From an uncultured Ruthenibacterium sp. (lineage in GTDB: Bacteria; Bacillota; Clostridia; Oscillospirales; Ruminococcaceae): a stretch of DNA of 64,000 nucleotides. This document shows, piece by piece, positions 35,175 to 42,975 of this stretch. The notes beneath the pieces were generated by a model. The model searched no databases, had not been told where the DNA came from, and saw only the letters and a list, made by a program, of their open reading frames with translations. Position 1 is the stretch's first letter; each line of letters opens with the position of its first letter. The position numbers and the translations under genes were made by a program. The stretch is from the NCBI GenBank assembly GCA_944386565.1, contig CALXBO010000005.1, forward strand, positions 29,531 to 93,530, written 5' to 3'.

Positions 35175-36512
35175 TCAATCGCTCTTGATGGCTTCCAGTG
35201 CGGGGATCTGCACGGCTTTGTTGGCCGGGTAGTAACCGGAGCCGAGACCGATGAACACGGAGAACACCACGGCGAACACGAGCAGCCACGGCGGGATGAC
35301 GGAGATGCGCGCCGCATCGCCGCCGAAGACGGCCGTGTGCAGGCTCTCGGCCGACAGGCCCAGCGACGCGAGGTTCACCGCGAGCGACGCGATGAGGCTG
35401 ATGACGCAGCTGACCACCCCGCCCGCGAGCCCGATGGCCGCGGCCTCCGCGAGGAACAGCAGCCGGATGTCGCGCACATAGCACCCCAGCGCCTTCATGA
35501 TGCCGATCTCCTTCGTGCGCTCGGAGATGGACATGATCATCGTGTTCGTGATGCCGATGGCCGCGACGATCAGCGAGATGGCGCCGAGGCCGCCGAGCAT
35601 CATCTGCTTCTGGCGCGCCTGTTCTTCCATCGGCTTGCGGATGCTCTCCATCGACTCCGTGCCGAAGCCCATGGCCTTGATCTTCTTCTCCGCGTCCGCG
35701 ACGCGGGAGATATCCGTCACTTTGACGAGCACGGACGTGTAATTCTGCGCCTTCTTCTTGCCGGGGCGCGCCTTCTCTGCGATTTTCTCGAGGTCGGACA
35801 GACTCATCAGGATACCCTCGGACGTCTCCGTTCCCTTGGAGTAATCCTCTTTTGCCACGCCCGTGACGTGCAGCGGCACGGTGAACGTGCTGCCGTTCTC
35901 GAGCGCGATCTCCATCGTGAGCGGCTCGCGCATGATGTTGAAATACGGGTCGGGCACGTTGATGAGGTTGCCGTTCTCGTCCCAGCCGCCGCCCCAGCGG
36001 TCGACGGTGTCCGAGCCCTCCGGCCGCAGCGTATCACGGAACGAGTACGCCGTGAATTCGCCCACGACGACGTCGCCGCTCTTCGCCATGCGCTCGCCCT
36101 CGGCCAGGCGCAGGCCCATCGTCTCCATCGCGGACGCGTCGAGGCCGAGCACGCTCGTCCAGTCGGCGACGTAGCGCTTGCCCGTCCCGGCGTACAGCCG
36201 CACGCTGTCCACGTTCAGCGACTGGCGCGGCATGACGGCCTCGACGCCCGCGACCTCCCGGATGCGGCGCACGGCCGCGTCGTCGAGTTTTGTCTTACCG
36301 CGCCCGCCCTGCGGCGGCGTGACGGTGATGATCGTGAGGTCGCCCAGCTGGGCGAGGAGTTTGTCCTGCGCTTCCTTCATGCCGATGCCCAGCGACACCA
36401 TGATGACGATGGAGCACCCGCCGATCACGACGCCCAGCACCGTGAGCAGCGTGCGGGATTTCTTGCGCAGCAGGTTCTGGATGCACAGGCGGATGAGGTC
36501 CTGTTTGCGCAC
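35175..36512 (-). CDS. MacB/FtsX-type ABC transporter permease
   Basis: A 445-residue permease with the N-terminal helix after LLRKKSRTLLTVLGVVIGG, a large extracytoplasmic MacB periplasmic-core-like domain (about 50-290), and three C-terminal helices with ISERTKEIGIMKALG, the cytoplasmic coupling segment of this family. GTG 36512 is the start with GGGGAGG upstream, three bases after the stop of the Ig-repeat protein. It belongs to a three-gene operon (ATPase, secreted repeat protein, permease). Likely exports or releases an envelope substrate; it cannot be called a drug pump from sequence. Confidence 0.9.
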   Translation of the reverse strand: MRKQDLIRLCIQNLLRKKSRTLLTVLGVVIGGCSIVIMVSLGIGMKEAQDKLLAQLGDLTIITVTPPQGGRGKTKLDDAAVRRIREVAGVEAVMPRQSLNVDSVRLYAGTGKRYVADWTSVLGLDASAMETMGLRLAEGERMAKSGDVVVGEFTAYSFRDTLRPEGSDTVDRWGGGWDENGNLINVPDPYFNIMREPLTMEIALENGSTFTVPLHVTGVAKEDYSKGTETSEGILMSLSDLEKIAEKARPGKKKAQNYTSVLVKVTDISRVADAEKKIKAMGFGTESMESIRKPMEEQARQKQMMLGGLGAISLIVAAIGITNTMIMSISERTKEIGIMKALGCYVRDIRLLFLAEAAAIGLAGGVVSCVISLIASLAVNLASLGLSAESLHTAVFGGDAARISVIPPWLLVFAVVFSVFIGLGSGYYPANKAVQIPALEAIKSD

Positions 36513-36515
36513 GCG

Positions 36516-38279
36516 TCATTCCTCCCCGTCGCCGCCGTCGTCCCAGCCCCAGTCGCGCGGGGCCTCGGTGCGGGCGGCTTGTTTCTTTCTGCGCCACAGG
36601 ATGACGCCGACGGCCGCTGCGGCCGCCGCGAGCGCGGCGAGGCATGCCCACAGCCACGCGGGAGCGCCCGTCTTTTCGGGCTCGTCCATGCCGGCGAAAT
36701 CGTCGTCGGGCAGAACCGGGGCCTGCACCTCGAGCGTCACCGGAAATTCGCGTGTCTGCACCTGCTGATCGGCGTCCTCGTACGTGACCTTGACCGTGAA
36801 TTTCAGCGTGCCCTCGTCGTCGGGCGTGACCGCGAAACCGATGTTGCCCGAGCCGCCCGCGGCGACGTTGCCGAGATACTGCGTGCGGGTGGGTGCGGTG
36901 AAGCCCTCGCCGACGAGTTCGGCCTCGAGGTTCGCGACGTCGCCCTTGCCCTTGTTGACGTAGGCCAGCGTCACCTCGGCCTCCTCACCCGCGGAAGCGG
37001 ACGTGCCCTGCGCCGGGGCGGTGATCTGGAAACGGTCGGGCTGCGACACGGGCACGGAGATGCGCACGTCGGACGTGACGGATGCGCGGCGGGTCCCGTC
37101 GACGTACTCGTACTTGAAGCTGACGGAGATGCTCTGCGCGCCGCTCTTGGCCGCAGGCAGAGCCTGCATGTTCAGCTCCTGCTTCTGCTCCTTGCCCGCG
37201 CCGAGCGATTTGTAGTGCGCGGTGTTCGTGCCGCCGTCGACGGTGAAGCTCTCGCCGCCGTCCACGATGACGACGATGTTCTCGCACGTCAGGCTGCCGG
37301 TGTTCTCAAAGGTGAACGACAGCGGGAACTTCGCGCCCGCCGCGACGGTCTTGCCGTCGCCGTAGGTGAACGATTTCACGACGATGTTCGGCACGGGCGC
37401 GTCCGTCTTCTGCTGCGCGGAGGACGACGCGGCCGTGGCGCGCGCGGGGATGTTGACCTTCTCCGTCGCGCTCGCGGCCGTGGGCGTGCCCGCGTTGTCG
37501 TACACGAAGCGTAGCTCCGCCGTGAGGGACTGGCTCTCGGACGCGATCTCCTTCGCGGCGCGCAGCTTGACGGTGGCGCTCGCGCTCTTGCCGGGCGCGA
37601 TGTCCGGCAGCGGGAACGTGGAGGTCTCGTTGAGGATGTTCAGCGCCTCGGACGGCGTGACCGTGGCCGCCGCGCCCGTGACCGTCACCTGCCCTTTGTT
37701 CTCGAACGTGAGCGTGATGACGAACTCCTCGCCCGGCGAGATGGGGCTCGAGACGCCCGAGCGTGTGACGGCGATGAGCGGCTGCACGGCCGCGGGCTTC
37801 GGGGTGACGGGGATGCTGAGACGGTCGGACGACGTGCCCTGCGCGGGCGCGCCGTTCGCGTCATATGAATAGCGCAGCTCGATGCCGACGGACTGCGACG
37901 CCGCGGCGCCGTCCCCCGCGCGCAGGCGCACCGTGACGGTGCCGGTCTCCCCGGCGGGGATGTCGCTGAGCGCGAACGAGGACGACGTGCCGGACACGGA
38001 CAGCCCCTCCGACGGCGTGACGGCCGCGACGGGTGTGGTGAGCGCCGTCGTGCCGAGGTTGTGGAACGAGAACGTCACGTCGGTCTCCTGCCCGGCGGGG
38101 ATGGGCTGCATCTCGCTGCGCGAGATGAGCACGGCGGGCGCGGGCACGGCGGCCGGTTCGGATGAGGAGGGCGCCGGCGCGGACGGCTCCTCGGCGCGCA
38201 CCGCGGCGGGCACGGCGGCGATGAGCGCCAGCGCCAGAACGGCCGCGGCGGCGCGGCGGGTAAACATTGCATGGTTCAT
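36516..38279 (-). CDS. Secreted, membrane-anchored Ig-like repeat protein (COG1361/CARDB type)
   Basis: A 587-residue surface protein. Signal peptide (residues 1-29), a Pro/Ser/Ala linker, then four tandem domains of about 110-120 residues with CARDB/NEW3-like motifs (for example PIPAGQETDVTFSFHNLGTT, PISPGEEFVITLTFENKGQV). A TM helix lies at about 541-562, followed by a short basic-then-acidic cytoplasmic tail. Its ATG overlaps the ATPase stop by four bases (ATGA). Encoded between ATPase and permease, it is probably an outside accessory that presents or receives the ABC substrate; this pairing recurs in Clostridia but the substrate is unknown. Confidence 0.82.
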   Translation of the reverse strand: MNHAMFTRRAAAAVLALALIAAVPAAVRAEEPSAPAPSSSEPAAVPAPAVLISRSEMQPIPAGQETDVTFSFHNLGTTALTTPVAAVTPSEGLSVSGTSSSFALSDIPAGETGTVTVRLRAGDGAAASQSVGIELRYSYDANGAPAQGTSSDRLSIPVTPKPAAVQPLIAVTRSGVSSPISPGEEFVITLTFENKGQVTVTGAAATVTPSEALNILNETSTFPLPDIAPGKSASATVKLRAAKEIASESQSLTAELRFVYDNAGTPTAASATEKVNIPARATAASSSAQQKTDAPVPNIVVKSFTYGDGKTVAAGAKFPLSFTFENTGSLTCENIVVIVDGGESFTVDGGTNTAHYKSLGAGKEQKQELNMQALPAAKSGAQSISVSFKYEYVDGTRRASVTSDVRISVPVSQPDRFQITAPAQGTSASAGEEAEVTLAYVNKGKGDVANLEAELVGEGFTAPTRTQYLGNVAAGGSGNIGFAVTPDDEGTLKFTVKVTYEDADQQVQTREFPVTLEVQAPVLPDDDFAGMDEPEKTGAPAWLWACLAALAAAAAAVGVILWRRKKQAARTEAPRDWGWDDGGDGEE

Positions 38280-39001
38280 GGAAGCATCCTCCTCTGTGTG
38301 GGTTCGTCGCTCACGATCTCGCCGTCGATGAGCGTGACGATGCGGTCGGCGTACTGGGCCATCTCGGGGTCGTGCGAGACGAGAACGATGGTCTGGTGGA
38401 AATCTCGCGCGAACGAGCAGATCATCTCCATGACCTCCACCGTGGTGCGCGAATCAAGGTTGCCGGTGGGCTCGTCGGCAAAGACGACATCCGGCCGGGC
38501 GAGGAACGCGCGCGCGATGCCCGCGCGCTGCTGCTGGCCGCCCGACATCTGGCCGGGGAAATGGTCGAGCCGGTGCGACAGCCCCACGCGGCACAGCATC
38601 CTGCGCGCGGCCTCCTCGCGCTCGGCTTTCGGCACGCCTCGGAAGAGAAGCGGCATCGCCACGTTCTCCGTGGCAGTGAGCCCCGGCAGCAGATTGTACG
38701 ACTGGAACACAAAACCGATGTGACGCTGGCGGAACGCCGCGAGCTGCTCTTCGCTCAGGCGCGACACCGGAACGCCGCCGATGCGCACCTCGCCGCGCGT
38801 GGGCTTTTCCATCCCCGCGAGCTGGTTGAGCAGCGTCGATTTTCCGGAGCCCGACGTACCGAAGATGCAGCAGATCTCGCCGCGCCGCACGCTGAGGTTG
38901 ATGCGCTTGAGCGCCACCACCGTCTCCTCTCCGAGCGGATATTCCTTCCGCAGGTCCTTCACCTCAATGACGGGCCTCGCCCGCCGCGAAACGCTCTCCA
39001 T
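38276..39001 (-). CDS. MacB/LolD-type ABC transporter ATPase
   Basis: A 241-residue ATPase, first in the operon. Walker A GTSGSGKSTLLN, Q-loop FVFQSYNLLPGLTATENV, signature MSGGQQQRAGIARA, Walker B VVFADEPTGNLDS and H-loop VLVSHD are all present; the LDS after Walker B and NLLPGLTATENV are typical of the MacB/LolD subgroup. It energises the permease at 35175. GGGGGAG precedes ATG 39001. Confidence 0.95.
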   Translation of the reverse strand: MESVSRRARPVIEVKDLRKEYPLGEETVVALKRINLSVRRGEICCIFGTSGSGKSTLLNQLAGMEKPTRGEVRIGGVPVSRLSEEQLAAFRQRHIGFVFQSYNLLPGLTATENVAMPLLFRGVPKAEREEAARRMLCRVGLSHRLDHFPGQMSGGQQQRAGIARAFLARPDVVFADEPTGNLDSRTTVEVMEMICSFARDFHQTIVLVSHDPEMAQYADRIVTLIDGEIVSDEPTQRRMLP

Positions 39002-39083
39002 AGCGCGTCTCCCCCTTTCTGACGCTCAGTATACCGCCTCATTCTTTGCGCAGCCTTTGCACCACCTTAAGATTTGTAAAGAA

Positions 39084-39119
39084 AAGGCCCGCGCCCCGCA
39101 GGAATGCGGAGCGCGGGCT
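39084..39119. other. GC hairpin between ABC operon and spoIIID
   Basis: AGGCCCGCGC pairs with GCGCGGGCT around CCCGCAGGAATGCGGA. It sits between two divergent genes, just upstream of the spoIIID promoter; no T-run, so its role is unclear. Confidence 0.4.
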
Positions 39120-39149
39120 CATATTCGCGCGGCGCGCGGCATACCCATT
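39119..39149 (+). promoter_or_regulatory. Sigma-E-type sporulation promoter of spoIIID
   Basis: TCATATT (39119-39125), 14 bases, then CATACCCATT (39140-39149). This fits the mother-cell sigma-E consensus (KMATATT, N14-15, CATACANT) almost perfectly and lies 27 bases before the spoIIID ATG. Confidence 0.7.
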
Positions 39150-39175
39150 AGAAACGACCAGTGGGAGGAATGGGT

Positions 39176-39427
39176 ATGAAAGGCAATCCCGAAGAGCGCG
39201 CGGTGCGCCTCGGCGAATACATAGCGCAGACGCACGCCACCGTCCGCACGGCGGCGAAGGCGTTCGGCGTATCGAAGAGTACGGTCCACAAAGACGTCAC
39301 CTTGCGCCTGCGCCGGCTCGACCGCGTGCTGTACGAGGAGGTGCGCGCCGTTTTGCAGAGCAACAAGGACGAGCGCCACCTGCGCGGCGGCCTCGCCACG
39401 CGGCACAAGTACCATCCCGAGGACTGA
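39176..39427 (+). CDS. spoIIID: Sporulation transcriptional regulator SpoIIID
   Basis: An 83-residue DNA-binding protein, full length for SpoIIID. It acts in the mother cell as activator or repressor of sigma-E genes and of sigK. The helix-turn-helix VRTAAKAFGVSKSTVHKDVT and the basic C-terminal helix ending ERHLRGGLATRHKY are diagnostic. ATG 39176 follows GGAGGA by six bases. A sigma-E-like promoter precedes it, as in other Firmicutes. Strong evidence that the organism belongs to an endospore-forming lineage. Confidence 0.96.
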   Translation: MKGNPEERAVRLGEYIAQTHATVRTAAKAFGVSKSTVHKDVTLRLRRLDRVLYEEVRAVLQSNKDERHLRGGLATRHKYHPED

Positions 39428-39432
39428 AATAA

Positions 39433-39477
39433 AAAGCGCCCGCGCCTTCCCTTTCCGGAAGGCGCGGGCGCTTTGCG
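39433..39477. terminator. Bidirectional terminator after spoIIID
   Basis: AAAGCGCCCGCGCCTTCC / GGAAGGCGCGGGCGCTTT with a short loop, between convergent genes. Confidence 0.88.
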
Positions 39478-39481
39478 TGCG

Positions 39482-39946
39482 TCAGAGTTCCAGTTCGCGG
39501 CCGTCGAGCACGGCGCGGCGCAGCGCGGAGCCGTCGTATTCGAGTTTCAGCGTGAAGAACGGCGCGTTCTCGCCGAGCAGCCGCAGGAAGATGCGGTCGC
39601 CCTCCCAGAGCTCGAGCGCCGGGACGCGGCGGCAGTCCACCCAGACGAGATCGCCCTCGCTGCACTCCGCCTGTTCGCCCGTCCACGCATCGGCGGTGTA
39701 GAGGAACATGTGCTCCGTCCACGTGGAGACGAACGTCACCACGCCGCGCAGGCGGTACGAGGTGAGCGAAAAGCCCGTCTCCTCGCGCACTTCGCGCAAA
39801 AGGCAGTCCTCGGGGCTCTCGCCCTCTTCGAGCTTTCCGCCGACGCCGAGCCACAGCCCGGCGTTCTCGTCGTGCTCTTTTTTGTTGCGGTGGAGCATCA
39901 GATATGCCCCGTTCTTTTCCAGATAACAAAGCGTCGTGATTTTCAT
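39482..39946 (-). CDS. NUDIX hydrolase (MutT/8-oxo-dGTP diphosphatase-like)
   Basis: A 154-residue NUDIX protein beginning MKITTLCYLEKNGAYLMLHR, the start typical of the MutT/YtkD group in Firmicutes. The Nudix box GKLEEGESPEDCLLREVREE is intact. It probably cleans oxidised or non-canonical nucleotides. It is divergent from the NAD(P)HX epimerase gene, 49 bases away, so the two metabolite-repair genes share a control region. Confidence 0.88.
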   Translation of the reverse strand: MKITTLCYLEKNGAYLMLHRNKKEHDENAGLWLGVGGKLEEGESPEDCLLREVREETGFSLTSYRLRGVVTFVSTWTEHMFLYTADAWTGEQAECSEGDLVWVDCRRVPALELWEGDRIFLRLLGENAPFFTLKLEYDGSALRRAVLDGRELEL

Positions 39947-39995
39947 GTGCACAGCCGCCTTTCCGTGGTATACTGGGGACAGGAGGTGATCGGAT

Positions 39996-40610
39996 ATGGT
40001 AACTGCCGCCGAGATGAAGGAGATCGAGCGCCGCGCCGACGAGAGCGGCCTGTCGTACGACGCAATGATGGACAACGCCGGGCGCGCGGCGGCCGGGGTG
40101 CTGTTTGAGCGCGTGCCCGCGCTGCGCACGCTGGCCGTATTCTGCGGGCGCGGCAACAACGGCGGCGACGGGTTCGTCGTCGCGCGCGAAGCGGCCGCGC
40201 GGGGCGCTGAGGTGCTCGTCGTGCTGACGGACGGCGAGCCGTCCACCGACTGCGCGCGCCATGCGTTTGACGCGATGGGTCTGCCCGCGAAGCTCCTCGC
40301 GGAGCTCTCGGACGCGGAGCGCGCGTTCATAAAAAGCGCGGACGCCGTGGCCGACGCGGTCATCGGCACGGGCTTCCGCGGCGAGCTGCGCCCGAACGCG
40401 GCCGCGGCCGCACAGCGCATGAACGAAGCGCACGGCCTCGTGCTGGCGCTCGACGTGCCGACGGGCGTGGAGACGGACACCGGCCGCTGCGCCGACGGCG
40501 CGGTGCGCGCGGACGTGACCGTGACGTTCCACGACGAAAAGCCGTGTCACGCGCTCGCGCGCGAGGTGTGCGGCGACGTCGTCACCGCCGACATCGGCAT
40601 CCGGCTGTGA
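39996..40610 (+). CDS. nnrE: NAD(P)H-hydrate epimerase
   Basis: A 204-residue YjeF N-terminal domain protein. It epimerises damaged hydrated NAD(P)H so that the ADP/ATP-dependent dehydratase can repair it. The signature CGRGNNGGDGFVVARE and the ALDVPTG loop are present. In many bacteria this domain is fused to the dehydratase; here it stands alone and the dehydratase (NnrD) is not in the window. AGGAGG lies before ATG 39996. It ends six bases from the convergent exonuclease gene. Confidence 0.9.
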   Translation: MVTAAEMKEIERRADESGLSYDAMMDNAGRAAAGVLFERVPALRTLAVFCGRGNNGGDGFVVAREAAARGAEVLVVLTDGEPSTDCARHAFDAMGLPAKLLAELSDAERAFIKSADAVADAVIGTGFRGELRPNAAAAAQRMNEAHGLVLALDVPTGVETDTGRCADGAVRADVTVTFHDEKPCHALAREVCGDVVTADIGIRL

Positions 40611-40616
40611 GAAACG

Positions 40617-41504
40617 TCACCGCTTTGCCCAGCGCTCCTTCTCGGCCTCGGTGGCGCGGTAGAGCTGTTTTCTGGCGTTGAAGCCGCCCGCGGCCTTGTC
40701 TTTGGCAATGCGCACGCGCAGGCTGTACACGCCGTGCTCGGGGTGGTCCGGGCAGGCGGTGAGGCCGCTCGTCTTGCCGAAGCGCGGCGTCTCGAACGAC
40801 GTGCACGCCATGACCGCTCCGCACTTCGGGCACTCGGCCGTTGTGACGCGCGGGTCGGCGAGGGCATCTTCGAACGTATCGTAATGGCCGGCTTCAACCG
40901 CCGGGCCGCACGACAGGCTGCCGTACTGCTCGGTGATGGCCTCGTAGTCCGCGATGCCCGCGGCGACGTCGAGCACGCCCGCGATGCGCGCGGTGTCGTA
41001 CGCGTCGGCGAGCGCGTCGTGCATGTTGGGCGACTGCTCCATGTGCAGCAGTTCGAGCGCCGCGGCGAGCGAGCACTGGCGGCGCTCGCGGATGTGGGCG
41101 GCGTTGAAGATGAGCTGCAGATCATACGAGCGCGGCAGCGACTCGGTGTCGTACCCGTACAGGGCCATGTTCGTGCGGAGCATGGGCAAATCGTCCGGGC
41201 CCCAGGTGAGGAACACCGAGTCCGTTCCGACAAAGTCCGCGAGCTGACGGTAGGCCGTTTCAAACGGGATGCCCCGGCGCAGCTGGGCGCTGGTGATGCC
41301 GGTGATCTCCCGGATCTTGTAATGCATCTGCGTGTAGTGGCGCGGGCGCACGTCGCACTTGAGCGTGTCGAGGATCTCGCCCGCTTCGCTCACGCGCACG
41401 GCGCCGATCTGAATGATCTCGCCCGACAGCCGCACCGGGGTGGTGACGGTCTTTTCGCGCGAGGGCGCCTGGTTCCATTCCAAATCAAGAACGATATACT
41501 GCAT
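40617..41504 (-). CDS. DEDDh 3'-5' exonuclease with C-terminal cysteine motif
   Basis: A 295-residue exonuclease of the KapD/PolC-epsilon type. Motif I VLDLEWNQ (Asp, Glu), motif II SVFLTWGPDD, motif III HDALADAYDTARI (His and Asp). The last 90 residues contain CPKCGAVMAC and TACPDHPEHG, which look like a zinc ribbon. It may trim RNA or DNA 3' ends. ATG 41504 begins at the family start MQYIVLDLEWN; upstream in-frame codons lack homology. Confidence 0.87.
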   Translation of the reverse strand: MQYIVLDLEWNQAPSREKTVTTPVRLSGEIIQIGAVRVSEAGEILDTLKCDVRPRHYTQMHYKIREITGITSAQLRRGIPFETAYRQLADFVGTDSVFLTWGPDDLPMLRTNMALYGYDTESLPRSYDLQLIFNAAHIRERRQCSLAAALELLHMEQSPNMHDALADAYDTARIAGVLDVAAGIADYEAITEQYGSLSCGPAVEAGHYDTFEDALADPRVTTAECPKCGAVMACTSFETPRFGKTSGLTACPDHPEHGVYSLRVRIAKDKAAGGFNARKQLYRATEAEKERWAKR

Positions 41505-41835
41505 GTTGGTTTCAATCCCCTTGTCTTTGTCTCTGCACATCAGTATACCACGCCTGCGCGGCTTTTCCAATGCGGCGGAAAAACTTGCGGACAAAAAGAA
41601 GAACCCCCCGCGCTGCGGTACGCGGGGGGCCTCAAGGGGTATCTCTTTTGGTGTGAGGAGGAATCATGTACAGAAGTTCGGATTGCGGCTTCCTTGCTTC
41701 TGTGATTGTTATTATATCCACAGAATGCGTAGGGAATGTGAAGCACCTGTGAATAATTTGTAAATAGTGACAAGCTGTATGCGCCGTGCCCGCCGCAATG
41801 TGATACTATAAGGACCGGGGCCAAAAAAGTGCGTA
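41505..41835. other. 331-bp intergenic region with terminator and possible small ORF or RNA
   Basis: Between two minus-strand genes. On the minus strand a strong terminator CCCCCCGCGTACCGCAGCGCGGGGGG plus TTCTTCTTTTT lies at about 41595-41633. About 80 bases before it is GGATATAAT (about 41712-41720), so a short transcript could run between them. On the plus strand a 28-codon ORF (41666-41752) follows GAGGAGGAATC. Confidence 0.5.
41666..41752 (+). CDS. Possible small protein (28 residues)
   Basis: ATG preceded at five bases by GAGGAGG, a near-perfect ribosome binding site. The peptide starts MYRSSDCGF and has a hydrophobic centre (LASVIVIIS). No family recognised; the opposite strand carries terminator and promoter-like signals, so this may be chance. 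Confidence 0.25.
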   Translation: MYRSSDCGFLASVIVIISTECVGNVKHL

Positions 41836-42459
41836 TCAGCGTACAGCTTCGCGCAGAAGCTGCGCCACGGCCTTCTCGTCCACGCCCTTGTCGTAGAGGT
41901 ATTTGTCCTTCTGCAGAAGGTTCTTGAACTCCTTGAGCGTGTAGTGGCCGGTGCCGCGCGGCAGCGCCAGTTCCACCTTCGGGTTCGTGAACACGCACAC
42001 GGTCTCCACCGGAACGTTCTTGCGCTTGGCGGCGAACAGCACGTCGCGCACGACGCGCGTAGCCGCGGAGGCCTCGTCGAGCGGGTTCGGGAACGCGGTG
42101 CGGCCGGACGCATCCATGCGCGACCACTCGGACTCATTGGCCGCGCCGTAGACGGTGCCGGCCATGCCGAGGCACTTGACGCACAGCACGCCGAAGCAGC
42201 CCACGAGGATGAAGTCCACGCCGGACTCCTTGTCGCCGCTCACGACGTTGCCGGGGCTGACGACCTCGTACTGATGCAGCACCGCGAAGCGCTTCGCCGC
42301 CTTGAGCGGCGCGGCCGCGGATTTTGCGCCGAGGTCCTTGGCGCGCTTTGCTTTATCCTTGCGGTTGAGGATGCCGCCGTCCGACCCCATCGGAATGAAC
42401 AGCAGCATCAGAATGACGCCCAGAATGGCGAGCGTAAAGATCATATCCCAGAAAGACAC
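41836..42459 (-). CDS. NERD-domain membrane protein
   Basis: A 207-residue protein: one N-terminal TM helix (IFTLAILGVILMLLFIP, residues 7-23), then a nuclease-related NERD domain (about 60-165; VDFILVGCFGVLCVKCLGMA). In typical NERD proteins the second strand carries a Glu-x-Lys; here it reads CVKCLG, so the acidic residue is lost and nuclease activity is doubtful. GTG 42459 is the start, with AGGGGGA before it. Role unknown. Confidence 0.75.
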   Translation of the reverse strand: MSFWDMIFTLAILGVILMLLFIPMGSDGGILNRKDKAKRAKDLGAKSAAAPLKAAKRFAVLHQYEVVSPGNVVSGDKESGVDFILVGCFGVLCVKCLGMAGTVYGAANESEWSRMDASGRTAFPNPLDEASAATRVVRDVLFAAKRKNVPVETVCVFTNPKVELALPRGTGHYTLKEFKNLLQKDKYLYDKGVDEKAVAQLLREAVR

Positions 42460-42552
42460 GGAAAAATCCCCCTAAATGTTGATACTTTTACCAGTATATC
42501 AAAAAATCCGCTCCGCGTCGAGTACGCGCGGCAAAAAACAGAGGTGTTTTCT

Positions 42553-42975
42553 ATGAAACATGAAAAATCGTGCGGCGCGCTGACGTTCCGCACCGAAGAC
42601 GGCGCGCGGTGCGTGCTGGTGATCCGCCACCGCCACGGCGGGCACTGGGCGTTCCCGAAGGGGCACGTGGAGCCCGGCGAGACCGAGCGCGAGACCGCCG
42701 CGCGCGAGACGCTGGAGGAGACGGGCGTGCGCGTGCGCTTTGCCGACGGCTTCCGCGAGACGACGCGCTACAGCCCCGCCCGCGGCGTGGAAAAAGACGT
42801 GGTGTACTTCGTGGCCGAGTACGACGGCGGCGAGCTGCGCCCGCAGCCGGAGGAGGTGTCGGAGGCGCGCTTCGCCTCGGCGGATGAGGCGATGGCTCTC
42901 TTGACGTTCGACGCGGACAAGCGCCTGCTGGCGCTGGCCGAGGCGTTCCTCGCGGGAAAGGAAGGCACGGCGTGA
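42553..42975 (+). CDS. NUDIX hydrolase (Ap4A hydrolase-like)
   Basis: A 140-residue NUDIX protein. It starts KSCGALTFR and has GHWAFPKGHVEPGETERETA leading into an intact Nudix box with REtLEETG. The WAFPKGHVE wording matches bis(5'-nucleosyl)-tetraphosphatases. GAGGTG precedes ATG 42553. Its stop overlaps the GTG start of the MerR regulator (GTGA), so the two are co-translated. Confidence 0.87.
   Translation: MKHEKSCGALTFRTEDGARCVLVIRHRHGGHWAFPKGHVEPGETERETAARETLEETGVRVRFADGFRETTRYSPARGVEKDVVYFVAEYDGGELRPQPEEVSEARFASADEAMALLTFDADKRLLALAEAFLAGKEGTA

Noticed and set aside
35175..39001. Macrolide efflux pump (MacAB)
   Set aside because: No MacA-type membrane fusion protein; the accessory protein is a Gram-positive Ig-repeat protein, so a drug-export role is unsupported.
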